From: Oscillospiraceae bacterium
GTDB taxonomy: Bacteria; Bacillota; Clostridia; Oscillospirales; Ruminococcaceae
Reading direction: 5' to 3'
Assembly: GCA_017399765.1 (NCBI GenBank)
Contig: JAFQBH010000017.1
Location: forward strand, 1 to 64,000
DNA length: 64,000 nt
Part shown: one piece after another, positions 51,330-59,200 of the stretch
Layout: each line of letters starts with the position of its first letter
Position numbering within the stretch: position 1 is the stretch's first letter
Notes under the pieces: generated by a model
What the model was told of the DNA's origin: nothing
The model's input: the letters and a program-made list of their open reading frames with translations, nothing else
The model's database searches: none
Translations under genes and position numbers: made by a program

Positions 51330-51854
51330 ATGAACATCAGCATCATTTCGAAAAACACTTCTGTCCGCGATTCTTTCCGTGAACGCTGCGAGAAAAAATT
51401 TGCAAAGCTTGACCGTTTTTTCGGTGAAGATGCAAAAGCCACCGTTACCGTGACAAACCAGAACGGAAGAGAAACGGTTGAGGCAACCATCACCGCCGGC
51501 GGAATGTTCTTCAGAGCAGAAAAAACCACCTCCGACAGACTTGATTCCCTTGAAGCAGTTGTGGATGTTCTTACAAAACAGATAACCCGCAACAAAAAGA
51601 AACTTGAGCACAAATTCCGTGGCGAAAAATTCTCCGAACTGGCCGTCGATTTTTATGAGGAACCCGCTGAAGATTACGGCGTTGTTAAAACAAAACAGTT
51701 CAGAGTCAATCCCATGGACGTCCAGGAGGCAATTCTTCAGATGAACCTTCTCGGACACGACTTCTTTATGTTCCGCAACGCGGAAACAGGGGAAATCAAC
51801 GTGGTCTATAAACGCAACGACGGAGATTACGGCGTTCTTGAACCGATCGACTAA
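51330..51854 (+). CDS. hpf: Ribosome hibernation promoting factor, long form
   Basis: A 174-residue protein with the S30AE domain (about 1-100: ISKNTSVRDSFRERCEKKFAKLDRFFGED) and a C-terminal dimerisation domain (about 115-174: VKTKQFRVNPMDVQEAILQMNLLGHDFFMFRNAETGEINVVYKRNDGDYGVLEP). It joins 70S ribosomes into inactive 100S dimers in stationary phase. ATG 51330 follows AAAAAGGGGG. Monocistronic. Confidence 0.95.
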   Translation: MNISIISKNTSVRDSFRERCEKKFAKLDRFFGEDAKATVTVTNQNGRETVEATITAGGMFFRAEKTTSDRLDSLEAVVDVLTKQITRNKKKLEHKFRGEKFSELAVDFYEEPAEDYGVVKTKQFRVNPMDVQEAILQMNLLGHDFFMFRNAETGEINVVYKRNDGDYGVLEPID

Positions 51855-51920
51855 ACGTGAAAAAGGCACCCGTACAGCCTTTTTTGAATAAATGTAAGCG
51901 CAGAAAAAACCACAGAACAG

Positions 51921-51954
51921 AAAAAATCCCGGAGCTTTGCTCCGGGATTTTTTT
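51921..51954. terminator. Bidirectional terminator
   Basis: Stem AATCCCGGAGC / GCTCCGGGATT with A6 and T7 flanks, serving hpf and the AAC(3)-like gene. Confidence 0.9.
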
Positions 51955-52741
51955 ATGTTCTGTTCTTTTCAATCCAATCTTTTGCAAAATCAACAAGTTC
52001 TTTTTGCTTCATAAGCCGAAGAGTTGCATTTCCGAGTTTTGCTTTGACAACACAGTGTTCTTTTTCAAAAGATTCTCCGATTTCTGAAAAATCTTCGCCG
52101 TCAACAAAAAGGGTATCGTAAGCTTTCCAAATGCGCTCTCCGTTTTCAAAAACCGCGCTGTGTTCTGTAACAAAATGTTTTCCGGGATAATCCGCTCTCG
52201 AATCCGCAAGGTGGAGCGAAGTGTTTTTGTCGTAGCCTACACCGATAAGAAGAATGTATCCGTCCAGCTCATAAAGTTTCGCGAGAGGCGAAGTTTCGCC
52301 GAAAATATCTGAAAGGTCGTGGTTTTCGGTAAGATATTCCGCAAATTTTCCGTTTGCAGCAAAAGAACGGGCAGGGTGATCGCTGCGAAAAGTTCCTTTC
52401 CATTTCCTGAACATCTCGGAAACTGCACCCATGGTGTTTGTCGGAGTTATATCTTTGTCATAAGCCGGCCAGTTTTCCCGGATAAGATTCCATTCGCTTT
52501 CCGGAACTTCCCAATGAACTCCGGTTTTTGGGTCAAGGTTTTTCCAGCTTTGGGTGGGCATCATAACAGTTCCGTCGGAACCAACGGAATCCAGGAGCGC
52601 TTCAATAATGCTTTGGGCTCCGCCGCAGACATATCCTATGCTTCTTAAGGAAGTGTGAACGATGATATTCATTCCGCTTTTTATTCCGAGTTTTTTGAAT
52701 GCGGAAGCGATATCTTCTTTAAGAATGATCTTATTTTCCAT
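51953..52741 (-). CDS. AAC(3)-family N-acetyltransferase
   Basis: A 262-residue member of the antibiotic N-acetyltransferase family: VHTSLRSIGYVCGGAQSIIEALLDSVGSDGTVMMPTQSW, then FRSDHPARSFAANGKFAE with the catalytic His and LIGVGYDKNTSLHLAD. Some members acetylate the 3-amino group of aminoglycosides, but chromosomal Firmicutes homologues (YokD-like) often have other or unknown substrates, so resistance should not be assumed. It lies 2 bases after the upstream HAD gene on the minus strand. Confidence 0.88.
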   Translation of the reverse strand: MENKIILKEDIASAFKKLGIKSGMNIIVHTSLRSIGYVCGGAQSIIEALLDSVGSDGTVMMPTQSWKNLDPKTGVHWEVPESEWNLIRENWPAYDKDITPTNTMGAVSEMFRKWKGTFRSDHPARSFAANGKFAEYLTENHDLSDIFGETSPLAKLYELDGYILLIGVGYDKNTSLHLADSRADYPGKHFVTEHSAVFENGERIWKAYDTLFVDGEDFSEIGESFEKEHCVVKAKLGNATLRLMKQKELVDFAKDWIEKNRT

Positions 52742-52743
52742 AA

Positions 52744-53562
52744 TTATTTTTCAAGCCCGTATTTTTCGGAAATATGGTTTTCTTTTGCGGTGAGGAGGAT
52801 TTCCGCCGCTTCGCAAAAACCTTCTCCGCCTTCAAAAGAAGTGATATAGGTCGGAAGATGTTTTGCAAATTCCGCATATTTCATAAAGTTTTTAACTGCG
52901 CAGGCTTTCGGGAAAAAGCCGAACATTTCCTCGTCGTTTGCGGCGTCGCCGAAATAGATAACACATTCTTCCGGGTTTTCAACGCCATAGTGTTCCTTGA
53001 GATAAAGAAGGCTCATGGGAAGTTTATCATAATCGCCGAACCAGGTGTTGACGTGAATGGAACTTATGTTGCCCTTTGCGCCGATAGCTTTTACCGCTTC
53101 AAGAACCTCTTTTGCTTCTTCAAAGGTGAGTTTGTCGTCCTCATCTTCCGCATAGTTGAAAGCAAAATCGTTGAAGCGGCTGTATTGGTCGATGCTGACT
53201 TTTATTTTCGGGTTTTTTGCAAGAGCTGCCTCGCGGATTTTTTCATGGACGGAATATCTGTCCGTCGGAACGGAAGGATGAACAAATTCCTTTCGGGAAC
53301 CGTTTTCAAGATAATAAACAACGCTTCCGCTTTCGACGATTATTGCGTCAACGGGCCAATCGGTAATTGCAACGGAAGCCCAGCCGGCGGTTCTTCCGGT
53401 GACGGGAATAAGAATATAGCCCGCTTCACGGAGCTTCCAGAGCATTTCATAAACCTTCGGAGAAATTCGTCCGTCCGGACCGGTAAGAGTTCCGTCAATA
53501 TCGGTGAGTATATATTTTATTTCCAAAGCTTCGGCTTTTGTGATTTCGTTAATGTTTTTCAA
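52744..53562 (-). CDS. HAD superfamily IIB (Cof-like) phosphatase
   Basis: A 272-residue hydrolase with motif I ILTDIDGTLTG (nucleophile Asp), motif II PVTGRT, and motif IV IYFGDAANDEEMF; the large cap between motifs II and III is IIB-type. Similar proteins act on sugar or mannosylglycerate phosphates. TTG 53562 follows AAAGGAGATA. It probably shares an mRNA with the AAC(3)-like gene. Confidence 0.88.
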   Translation of the reverse strand: MKNINEITKAEALEIKYILTDIDGTLTGPDGRISPKVYEMLWKLREAGYILIPVTGRTAGWASVAITDWPVDAIIVESGSVVYYLENGSRKEFVHPSVPTDRYSVHEKIREAALAKNPKIKVSIDQYSRFNDFAFNYAEDEDDKLTFEEAKEVLEAVKAIGAKGNISSIHVNTWFGDYDKLPMSLLYLKEHYGVENPEECVIYFGDAANDEEMFGFFPKACAVKNFMKYAEFAKHLPTYITSFEGGEGFCEAAEILLTAKENHISEKYGLEK

Positions 53563-53566
53563 GATG

Positions 53567-53595
53567 AAATATCTCCTTTAAAAATGGCATACAAT
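53567..53595 (+). promoter_or_regulatory. Candidate sigma-E promoter of the deacetylase
   Basis: AAATATC (53567-53573), 14 bases, CATACAAT (53588-53595). The -10 equals the mother-cell sigma-E consensus and the spacer is in its 14-15 range. It lies about 58 bases before the coding start at 53654. Confidence 0.45.
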
Positions 53596-53653
53596 TAATA
53601 TTAACCTTATATTTTAATTAAGTCAACCCAAAACTTTTTCGGAAGGTGATTTT

Positions 53654-54367
53654 CTGAATATAAAATACGGCGTTGTAAAAATACGTTTTATAATTTTTCC
53701 CGCAATATTTTTCATTCTGAGCACGGCAATTTTCATTCCGGTGCTCAAAGCAGAAAAAGCTGATGCTAATGCGGTAAAAACGGTATATTTTACCTTTGAC
53801 GACGGTCCTTCCGAAAGGACGGAAGAGATCCTTGATATCCTTTCGGAAGAAAATATAAAGGCAACTTTTTTTGTGATAGGCCCTTCGGACGAAAAGGCGG
53901 ACGAAAGACTTTTCAGAATATACAGCGAAGGACATTCCGTAGGGCTTCATACAATGAGCCACAGCTATGATAAAATTTATCTTTCGGAGGAAAGCTTCCT
54001 CGAAGATATTGAGGCGGAAAGAAAATGGGTCTATTCAGTAACCGGGGAGGAATGTAAAATTTTTCGCTTTCCCGGAGGAAGCAATAACTATGCCGCACCG
54101 AAATGGCTTATCGAAGCGGTCAAAGATGAAACGAACAGGGAAGGAATGCGCTGGTATGACTGGAACGCGGACGGAAGGGACAGCCTTGGCGAGCTTCTTT
54201 CTCCGGAGGAAATTGCCGAAAACGTTCTTTCTTCGGAATTTATCGGGAGCGAAACGGTGATAGTTCTTCTCCACGACAGTGAAACAAGGACGACAACTCC
54301 GGCGGCTCTTCGGCTGCTGATTTCCGAATTCCGAAAAATGGGATATGAGTTCGGAAAACTTGGGTAA
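53654..54367 (+). CDS. Polysaccharide deacetylase (NodB domain), probable CTG start
   Basis: A 237-residue protein if translation starts at CTG 53654, which has GGAAGGTG 5 bases upstream. That start adds an N-terminal membrane/signal segment (about 10-30, IIFPAIFFILSTAIFIPVL) missing from the GTG 53741 frame. The NodB domain shows TFDDGPSERTEEILD (catalytic Asp pair), HTMSHSYD (HxxxH zinc) and FRFPGGSN, ending VIVLLHDSE. It should remove acetyl groups from peptidoglycan or a related polymer outside the membrane. A sigma-E-like promoter suggests a PdaB-like sporulation role. Confidence 0.85.
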   Translation: MNIKYGVVKIRFIIFPAIFFILSTAIFIPVLKAEKADANAVKTVYFTFDDGPSERTEEILDILSEENIKATFFVIGPSDEKADERLFRIYSEGHSVGLHTMSHSYDKIYLSEESFLEDIEAERKWVYSVTGEECKIFRFPGGSNNYAAPKWLIEAVKDETNREGMRWYDWNADGRDSLGELLSPEEIAENVLSSEFIGSETVIVLLHDSETRTTTPAALRLLISEFRKMGYEFGKLG

Positions 54368-54378
54368 ATGAATAATTC

Positions 54379-54407
54379 TTTACATTTTAACCAGTTTTTG
54401 TTATAAT
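54379..54407 (+). promoter_or_regulatory. Promoter of the cytidylate-kinase-like gene
   Basis: TTTACA (54379-54384), 17 bases, TATAAT (54402-54407). Confidence 0.75.
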
Positions 54408-54454
54408 ATTGTTGAAAATAATCTTTATTATTCACAATGAAAGGGGATGCAAAA

Positions 54455-55057
54455 ATGATTATCACCATCGGAAGACAGTTCTGCAGCGGAGGAAGCGAAA
54501 TTGGAAGAAAGCTTTCGGAACGTCTTGGAATTCCTTATTACGACAAAAACCTTTATGAATATGCCGCAAAGAACCGCGGTTTCAGCACAAAATATGTAAA
54601 GGAAATTGAAGAAACTCCGACCGGAAGCTTTTTGTATTCCCTTGCAATGTTCCCATACGTTGATTTCGGAGCCGATAATATGATACCTTCCGGAATAGCT
54701 ATCGCCGCGGATCAGACAAATTATATCGTTGAAAAAGCGAAGGAAGGCCCCTGCATTTTTGTGGGTCGCTGCGCAGACAGTGTTCTTAGCGAACGCAAAG
54801 ACGTTTTTAACGTTTTTATCTATGCGGACCAGGGAACAAGGATCAAAAGAGCTATGGAACGTTATAACCTTTCGGAAAAGGAAGCATTAAAATCCATCCA
54901 GCAAACGGATAAATACCGCGCTTCCTATTACAACATGAACAGCAGCAAAAAATGGGGTATGAAGGAAAGCTATCATATAATGCTGGATTCCGGAATGCTC
55001 GGAATTGACGGAATCGTTGATATCCTTGAAAAAATTTACAGAGAAAAAACAGAATAA
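54455..55057 (+). CDS. Cytidylate kinase-like family protein
   Basis: A 200-residue P-loop protein: IITIGRQFCSGGSEIGRKLSERLGIPYYDKNLYEYAA, in which the P-loop is GRQFCSGGSEIG, followed by GPCIFVGRCADSVL and VFIYADQGTRIKRAMERYNLSEKEA. This matches the Cytidylate_kin2 group, whose substrate is usually uncertain. ATG 54455 follows AAAGGGG by 8 bases; ATG 54437 lies before that site. Confidence 0.88.
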   Translation: MIITIGRQFCSGGSEIGRKLSERLGIPYYDKNLYEYAAKNRGFSTKYVKEIEETPTGSFLYSLAMFPYVDFGADNMIPSGIAIAADQTNYIVEKAKEGPCIFVGRCADSVLSERKDVFNVFIYADQGTRIKRAMERYNLSEKEALKSIQQTDKYRASYYNMNSSKKWGMKESYHIMLDSGMLGIDGIVDILEKIYREKTE

Positions 55058-55090
55058 AAAAATCGGGCTTTAAAAGCCCGATTTTTTTAT
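55058..55090. terminator. Bidirectional terminator
   Basis: Stem AATCGGGCTT / AAGCCCGATT with A6 and T7 flanks. Confidence 0.9.
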
Positions 55091-56067
55091 ACGTTCTTTT
55101 TATATCCAAGAGAAAAATCAATGACGTTTTCCGGTTCTTCGCCGGAAAGCCATTTAAGGGTGTTCTTAAGAATGAAATCACGGATTTTTCTTTCAAGAGG
55201 ACTTTTGAGCGAACAGGAATTTCCCGCCGCATGAGGAGTTATAAGAAGTCTTTCCTGTTTCCAAAGGGGACTTTCCGCCGGAAGAGGTTCCGGAACGGTT
55301 ACATCAAGCCCGACCCCGAAGAATTTTCCTTCGGACATAACTTTAAGCAGAGCTTCCTGGTCAATAAGGCTTCCGCGGCCGCCGTTTATAAGAACTGCGT
55401 TGTCTTTCATAAGGCGAAGTCTGCGTTCATCAAAAAGTCCGATGGTTTCCGGAGTCTGGGGAAGTATTGAGATCACAAAATCCGCTTCGGGAAGCTTTTC
55501 ATCAAGTTTTTCGAGAGTGAGCATTTCATCAAAAAAGTCAGGAAAAGCCCTTTCGGTGCGGCGGATCCCGATTATTTTTCCGACCATGGGACGAAGCCAT
55601 TTTGCAAGGGTAGTTCCGATATCTCCGGCGCCGAGGATAAGAACTGTGCTTTCTTCGAGCGGTTTGTCATAACGAAGAATTTTCCAGTTTTCCTCGTTCT
55701 GCTGATTGCGGTATTCGGGAATCCTTCTGCAAATGGAAAGCATCATTCCGAGAAGATGCTCCGCAATTACGTTTCCGTAAACCCCGGTCATACAGCAAAG
55801 TTTTGCGCCTTCCGGAAATTTTCCGCCTTCGACGTAATAATTTATTCCGGAGGAAGAACTCTGGAGCATTTCGAGTTCTTCGCAATACTGAAAATCTCCG
55901 TTGGGAACTTCGCCGATTATAAGATTCGCGGTTTTAATGGCGGAAAGATATTCTTCCGGCTGTTCTTTTCTGTTTATAAAAGAAATGCTGCATTTATCCT
56001 TAACTGCGCAAACAAGCCTTTCTTTTGAAAGTTCATCATAGGGGAGAAGAACAAGAATATTTTTCAT
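55087..56067 (-). CDS. D-2-hydroxyacid dehydrogenase
   Basis: A 326-residue NAD-dependent dehydrogenase. The Rossmann motif GAGDIGTTLAKWLRPM (about residue 145), the substrate Arg in INGGRGSLID, the Glu in TVPEPLPAESPLW and the catalytic His in TPHAAGN are all visible. The substrate could be phosphoglycerate, glyoxylate or another 2-oxoacid; no ACT domain, so it is not a long-form SerA. ATG 56067 follows AAGGAGC. Monocistronic. Confidence 0.9.
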   Translation of the reverse strand: MKNILVLLPYDELSKERLVCAVKDKCSISFINRKEQPEEYLSAIKTANLIIGEVPNGDFQYCEELEMLQSSSSGINYYVEGGKFPEGAKLCCMTGVYGNVIAEHLLGMMLSICRRIPEYRNQQNEENWKILRYDKPLEESTVLILGAGDIGTTLAKWLRPMVGKIIGIRRTERAFPDFFDEMLTLEKLDEKLPEADFVISILPQTPETIGLFDERRLRLMKDNAVLINGGRGSLIDQEALLKVMSEGKFFGVGLDVTVPEPLPAESPLWKQERLLITPHAAGNSCSLKSPLERKIRDFILKNTLKWLSGEEPENVIDFSLGYKKNV

Positions 56068-56138
56068 AAAAATGCTCCTTAAAAATAAAAATCTCTTTCT
56101 GCAATATATCATATTATATGTTTTTTGTAAACATAAGA

Positions 56139-56192
56139 ATCCCTCCACCGTGCCATACGGCAACGGTTCCCCTCCCTTTAGGCAAGTGAGGC
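56139..56192. repeat. Dispersed repeat, copy C (right half)
   Basis: AATCCCTCCACCGTGCC-ATA-CGGCAACGG followed by CCTCCCTTTAGGCAAGTGAGGC. Near-identical right-end layout to copy A (CCTCCCCCTTTAGGCAAGG), with copies B and D related. Confidence 0.55.
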
Positions 56193-56196
56193 AGAT

Positions 56197-56227
56197 AAAA
56201 AAACTCCCTGCCAAAAGGCAGGGAGTA
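56197..56227 (-). terminator. Terminator of rpsF-ssb-rpsR
   Basis: Stem ACTCCCTGCC / GGCAGGGAGT; the minus-strand tail is T7. Confidence 0.9.
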
Positions 56228-56260
56228 ATTTCATTTCGATTATCGGCTTCCCGTTTTCGA

Positions 56261-56506
56261 TTAGTCGGAAACGTAGGGAAGGAAAGCAAGATGACGTGCG
56301 CGTTTGATAGCGGTGGTCAGCTGGCGCTGATGGCGTGCGCAGGTTCCGGTAACTCTTCTGGGAATGATTTTACCTCTTTCGGAGAGGAATCTTCTCAGAC
56401 GGGGAACATCTTTGTAATCGATTTCAGCGATTTTATCAACACAGAAAGCGCAAACTCTTTTGCGGCTTCTTCTGTTGCGGTTCATGGGTCTTTCGGATCT
56501 TTCCAT
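56261..56506 (-). CDS. rpsR: 30S ribosomal protein S18
   Basis: An 81-residue protein: [20 protein letters not shown] and [37 protein letters not shown] are diagnostic. It carries the Cys set (CAFC plus later Cys) of the zinc-type S18. Binds S6 at the platform of the small subunit. Confidence 0.97.
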   Translation of the reverse strand: MERSERPMNRNRRSRKRVCAFCVDKIAEIDYKDVPRLRRFLSERGKIIPRRVTGTCARHQRQLTTAIKRARHLAFLPYVSD

Positions 56507-56565
56507 GATTCTTTTCCTCCTTATAGATTTTCAGTTAAACAAGAATTTTTTTGAGCTTCGCACTT

Positions 56566-57015
56566 TTAGAAAGGGAGATCCTCATCATCAATAACTGTGA
56601 AGTCATCTGCGGAACCTGCGGAATAAACAACAGGTGCCGGTTCGGCAATGGGCGGAGCAAACTCGTTTCTTTCGGTATGGAAAGAAGGAGCGCCTGCGTC
56701 TTTGCTTCTGGGAACAAACTCAACATTTTCAGCAACGATCTCTACGGATTTGCGTTTCTGTCCTGCTTTGTCTTCCCACATTCTGGTCTGAATGGAACCT
56801 TCGATAACGATGGGGGAACCTTTCTGGAAATATTTGCAGACGAACTCGGCGGTGTTTCTCCATGCAACGATGTCGATCCAGTCGGTCTGACGGTCGGTTC
56901 CCTTGGAATAGGGACGGTCAACTGCGATGGTGAAGCTTGTTACGGCGATTCCGCTGCCGGTCTGACGAAGTTCAGGGTCGGCGGCAAGTCTGCCAATAAG
57001 GGTCGCTTTGTTCAT
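56566..57015 (-). CDS. ssb: Single-stranded DNA-binding protein
   Basis: A 149-residue OB-fold protein: MNKATLIGRLAADPELRQTGSG, then WRNTAEFVCKYFQKGSPIVIEGSIQTRMWEDKAGQKR, a disordered middle and the acidic tip DDEDLPF that recruits partner proteins. It lies between rpsF and rpsR as in most Firmicutes. Confidence 0.97.
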   Translation of the reverse strand: MNKATLIGRLAADPELRQTGSGIAVTSFTIAVDRPYSKGTDRQTDWIDIVAWRNTAEFVCKYFQKGSPIVIEGSIQTRMWEDKAGQKRKSVEIVAENVEFVPRSKDAGAPSFHTERNEFAPPIAEPAPVVYSAGSADDFTVIDDEDLPF

Positions 57016-57027
57016 AGGATTTCCTCC

Positions 57028-57321
57028 TTATTCTGCTTTTGCAACGATCAGGGAACGGATTACGCCGTCAGTGATGTTGTAGTGACGATCGAGCTCTGCC
57101 GGGAAGGAAGGAGCGCTGGTGAAGTTAACAAGCACATAGTAACCTTCGGTCTCGTAATTGATAGGATAAGCAAGTCTCTTTTTGCCCCATTCTTCAACAC
57201 CGTCAACAGTTGCGTTTTCGGAGATAAGAGTGGTGAATTTTTCAACGAGAGCAGGGATTGCTTCCTCATTCTTGCAGCTGAGAACCATAATGGTTTCATA
57301 GCTCTGGGAAAGTTTTGCCAT
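57028..57321 (-). CDS. rpsF: 30S ribosomal protein S6
   Basis: A 97-residue protein: YETIMVLSCKNEEAIPALVEKF, then EWGKKRLAYPINYETEGYYVLVNF and the final ITDGVIRSLIV. First gene of rpsF-ssb-rpsR. AAAGGAGGTG precedes ATG 57321. Confidence 0.97.
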   Translation of the reverse strand: MAKLSQSYETIMVLSCKNEEAIPALVEKFTTLISENATVDGVEEWGKKRLAYPINYETEGYYVLVNFTSAPSFPAELDRHYNITDGVIRSLIVAKAE

Positions 57322-57396
57322 CTTTGATACACCTCCTTTTGGACTTTGGCCCCGCTTTGCGGAGCAAGGATGTTCGCTTTAAGTCATAAAGCAACA
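57322..57396 (-). ncRNA. Candidate S6:S18 leader
   Basis: The untranslated leader on the minus strand contains GCTCCGC-AAA-GCGGGGC, a hairpin with a CCG element resembling the S6:S18 autoregulatory site known upstream of rpsF. The match is by eye only. Confidence 0.4.
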
Positions 57397-57402
57397 TTGT
57401 TT

Positions 57403-57431
57403 ATTATAACAGCCGAAAACCGGCTTGTCAA
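57403..57431 (-). promoter_or_regulatory. Promoter of rpsF-ssb-rpsR
   Basis: On the minus strand TTGACA (57431-57426), 17 bases, TATAAT (57408-57403). The spacer contains an inverted repeat AGCCG-N5-CGGCT. Confidence 0.85.
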
Positions 57432-57448
57432 CAAAAAATCCGCTTATT

Positions 57449-58432
57449 TTAAAGAAAATTTTCGATTTCCGGAAGGATGAAAAATTCCGAACTTACGATA
57501 TAGCCCGCAAGCGCAAAACTTGCAATAAAAGTAAGGGCAACGAAGATGATCGGGACCAAAAGACCGGTTCCGCCTTTCTTCTGGAAATAAGAAGAAATTT
57601 CTTTTTCGCCTTTATCCGCAAGAAGAACCCTTGCTTTTTTGACGTTGCCCACAACCTTCTGGTAATAAAGGCGGTTGAAGAACATCATAAGCGCAATTCT
57701 GAGAATCCAGACGAGAAGGTTTGCGATTATTGAATAAATCGCAAGTTCTTCCTGGTGGGGAACGTTCCAGATTATTTGAGAAAGCATTCCCATTTCGACA
57801 TATTGTTCCTGGACCATCTGAAAATCAAGAAGATAGGTCGGAATGCTGAGAAGAGTTGTGATAAGGAAAACAACGATTCCAAGCCCATACATTTTGCGGT
57901 AGAAAAGATAGAAGAAAGAGAAAATGAAGGCGGAAAAGTTTGTATCGAATTTTGCTCCTTTTGAAAAAGCCGCAAAGCGGGGAAGAAAATAACCGACGTT
58001 GCTGCGAACGTAAATTGCGGCTTCCTTTGCGGAAATTCCGTCGAAAGAGGCGGAAAAGCTTTCGGTGATTATGCGTTCGCGTTCGCGCTGGAATTCCTCT
58101 TCGGAGGAAATAACGCGGGGTCTTTCGAATGAAAGAGGAGCACCGCAGCCGAGGCAATAGCGTGAATTTCCGGGGTTTTCTCTTCCGCAATTAGGACAAA
58201 CGGTTATTCCGCCGCTTTCATGGCCGACGGGTTCGTGCTTATGAACCGGCGGAACGGCGGCATTTTTCCATTCAAAATTTTCGCCGTGTTTTTCTTCGTT
58301 TGCACAGGCGGAATGTTCTTTATAACAATCTCTGTGGTGGGGAGTTCCGCATTCGGGACAGACAACAATATCGTCTTCTGCGGTAAAGTTTTTTCCACAG
58401 TATGGACATTTATTTCCGAGAAAGTTTTGCAT
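57449..58432 (-). CDS. Zinc-ribbon/RING-like membrane protein (DUF2628-like)
   Basis: A 327-residue protein. The N-terminus has a RING-like Cys/His array (CPYCGKNFTAEDDIVVCPECGTPHHRDCY), then a zinc ribbon (VCPNCGRENPGNSRYCLGCGAPL, about 78-100), then a cytoplasmic stretch and about four transmembrane helices of the DUF2628 type (about 165-315). Such clostridial proteins have no known function. It is followed closely by the rpsF promoter in the same direction. Confidence 0.85.
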   Translation of the reverse strand: MQNFLGNKCPYCGKNFTAEDDIVVCPECGTPHHRDCYKEHSACANEEKHGENFEWKNAAVPPVHKHEPVGHESGGITVCPNCGRENPGNSRYCLGCGAPLSFERPRVISSEEEFQRERERIITESFSASFDGISAKEAAIYVRSNVGYFLPRFAAFSKGAKFDTNFSAFIFSFFYLFYRKMYGLGIVVFLITTLLSIPTYLLDFQMVQEQYVEMGMLSQIIWNVPHQEELAIYSIIANLLVWILRIALMMFFNRLYYQKVVGNVKKARVLLADKGEKEISSYFQKKGGTGLLVPIIFVALTFIASFALAGYIVSSEFFILPEIENFL

Positions 58433-58552
58433 TTTGGGTTTCCTTTCGCTAAAAAAGCATAAATTTCTTTATTATATTATAATTTTTTCTGAAAAGAAAA
58501 TCAAACTTTTTTGAGAAAGTTAATAAAAAGTTTCAGATTATAACGCACAAAA

Positions 58553-58582
58553 CAAAAAAGGGGCTGAAAAGCCCCTTTAATC
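58553..58582 (-). terminator. Terminator of the small membrane gene
   Basis: Stem AGGGGCT-GAAA-AGCCCCT; the minus-strand tail is T6. Confidence 0.85.
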
Positions 58583-58635
58583 TGTTCAGCATATTGGAAT
58601 TTGTCGCTTCGTCAAACTGAAAGTTGTCTTTTCTT

Positions 58636-59007
58636 TTACACTAATGCAGTTATCCAAAAACATACCGCTGCGACAAACGAAAGCGGTGTCATAATATACT
58701 TTTCTTTCTTACTCTTTGATGCAAAATTCATGATTGTGTTTAACGAAAGGTATCCAGCCATAACTATGCCAATTATCTTAGTTACTTTTTCTGAAAACCA
58801 CAGTGCTAAAAATCCGCCCATCTGTAATATAACTATCACAAAAAATATTTGAAGAATCAATTGTGTTACTAAAACAAGTCTTAACTTTTTAGGAAAAACC
58901 GTATATTGACCTCCCATTGTCAACTCACCTAAGGGCAAGCCGCATATTATCAAAACAGATAGTATAATTACTACTGAAAACGCTAATGCTCCAATTATTG
59001 CTACCAT
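58636..59007 (-). CDS. Four-helix membrane protein, unknown
   Basis: A 123-residue protein with about four transmembrane helices (about 3-22, 36-60, 63-84, 103-122) and short polar loops. ATG 59007 has TGGAG 6 bases upstream; the frame continues to 59064 without a better site. Codon use (ATA, TTA, ACT) is more A/T-rich than its neighbours, which hints at recent acquisition. Family not recognised. Confidence 0.65.
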   Translation of the reverse strand: MVAIIGALAFSVVIILSVLIICGLPLGELTMGGQYTVFPKKLRLVLVTQLILQIFFVIVILQMGGFLALWFSEKVTKIIGIVMAGYLSLNTIMNFASKSKKEKYIMTPLSFVAAVCFWITALV

Positions 59008-59109
59008 ATTTTTCTCCATAAATTCAAGTTTATCGGTCTGTTTAAAGTATAGCAACAAAATCATCGTTTTTCAATACGGAATATGCGGTATAAAATTAAA
59101 ATCTGTTTA

Positions 59110-59138
59110 TTGACTATTGAATATGAATAATATATAAT
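59110..59138 (+). promoter_or_regulatory. Promoter of prfB
   Basis: TTGACT (59110-59115), 17 bases, TATAAT (59133-59138). Confidence 0.8.
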
Positions 59139-59200
59139 ATACTGTTGTATTATGTAAACTTATGCCCAAAAGGGCTTTTGCCGATTCGGAGGTATAAATA

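Noticed and set aside
51953..52741. Calling the AAC(3)-like gene an aminoglycoside resistance gene
   Set aside because: Family membership is clear but many chromosomal homologues do not confer resistance; nothing here shows mobility.
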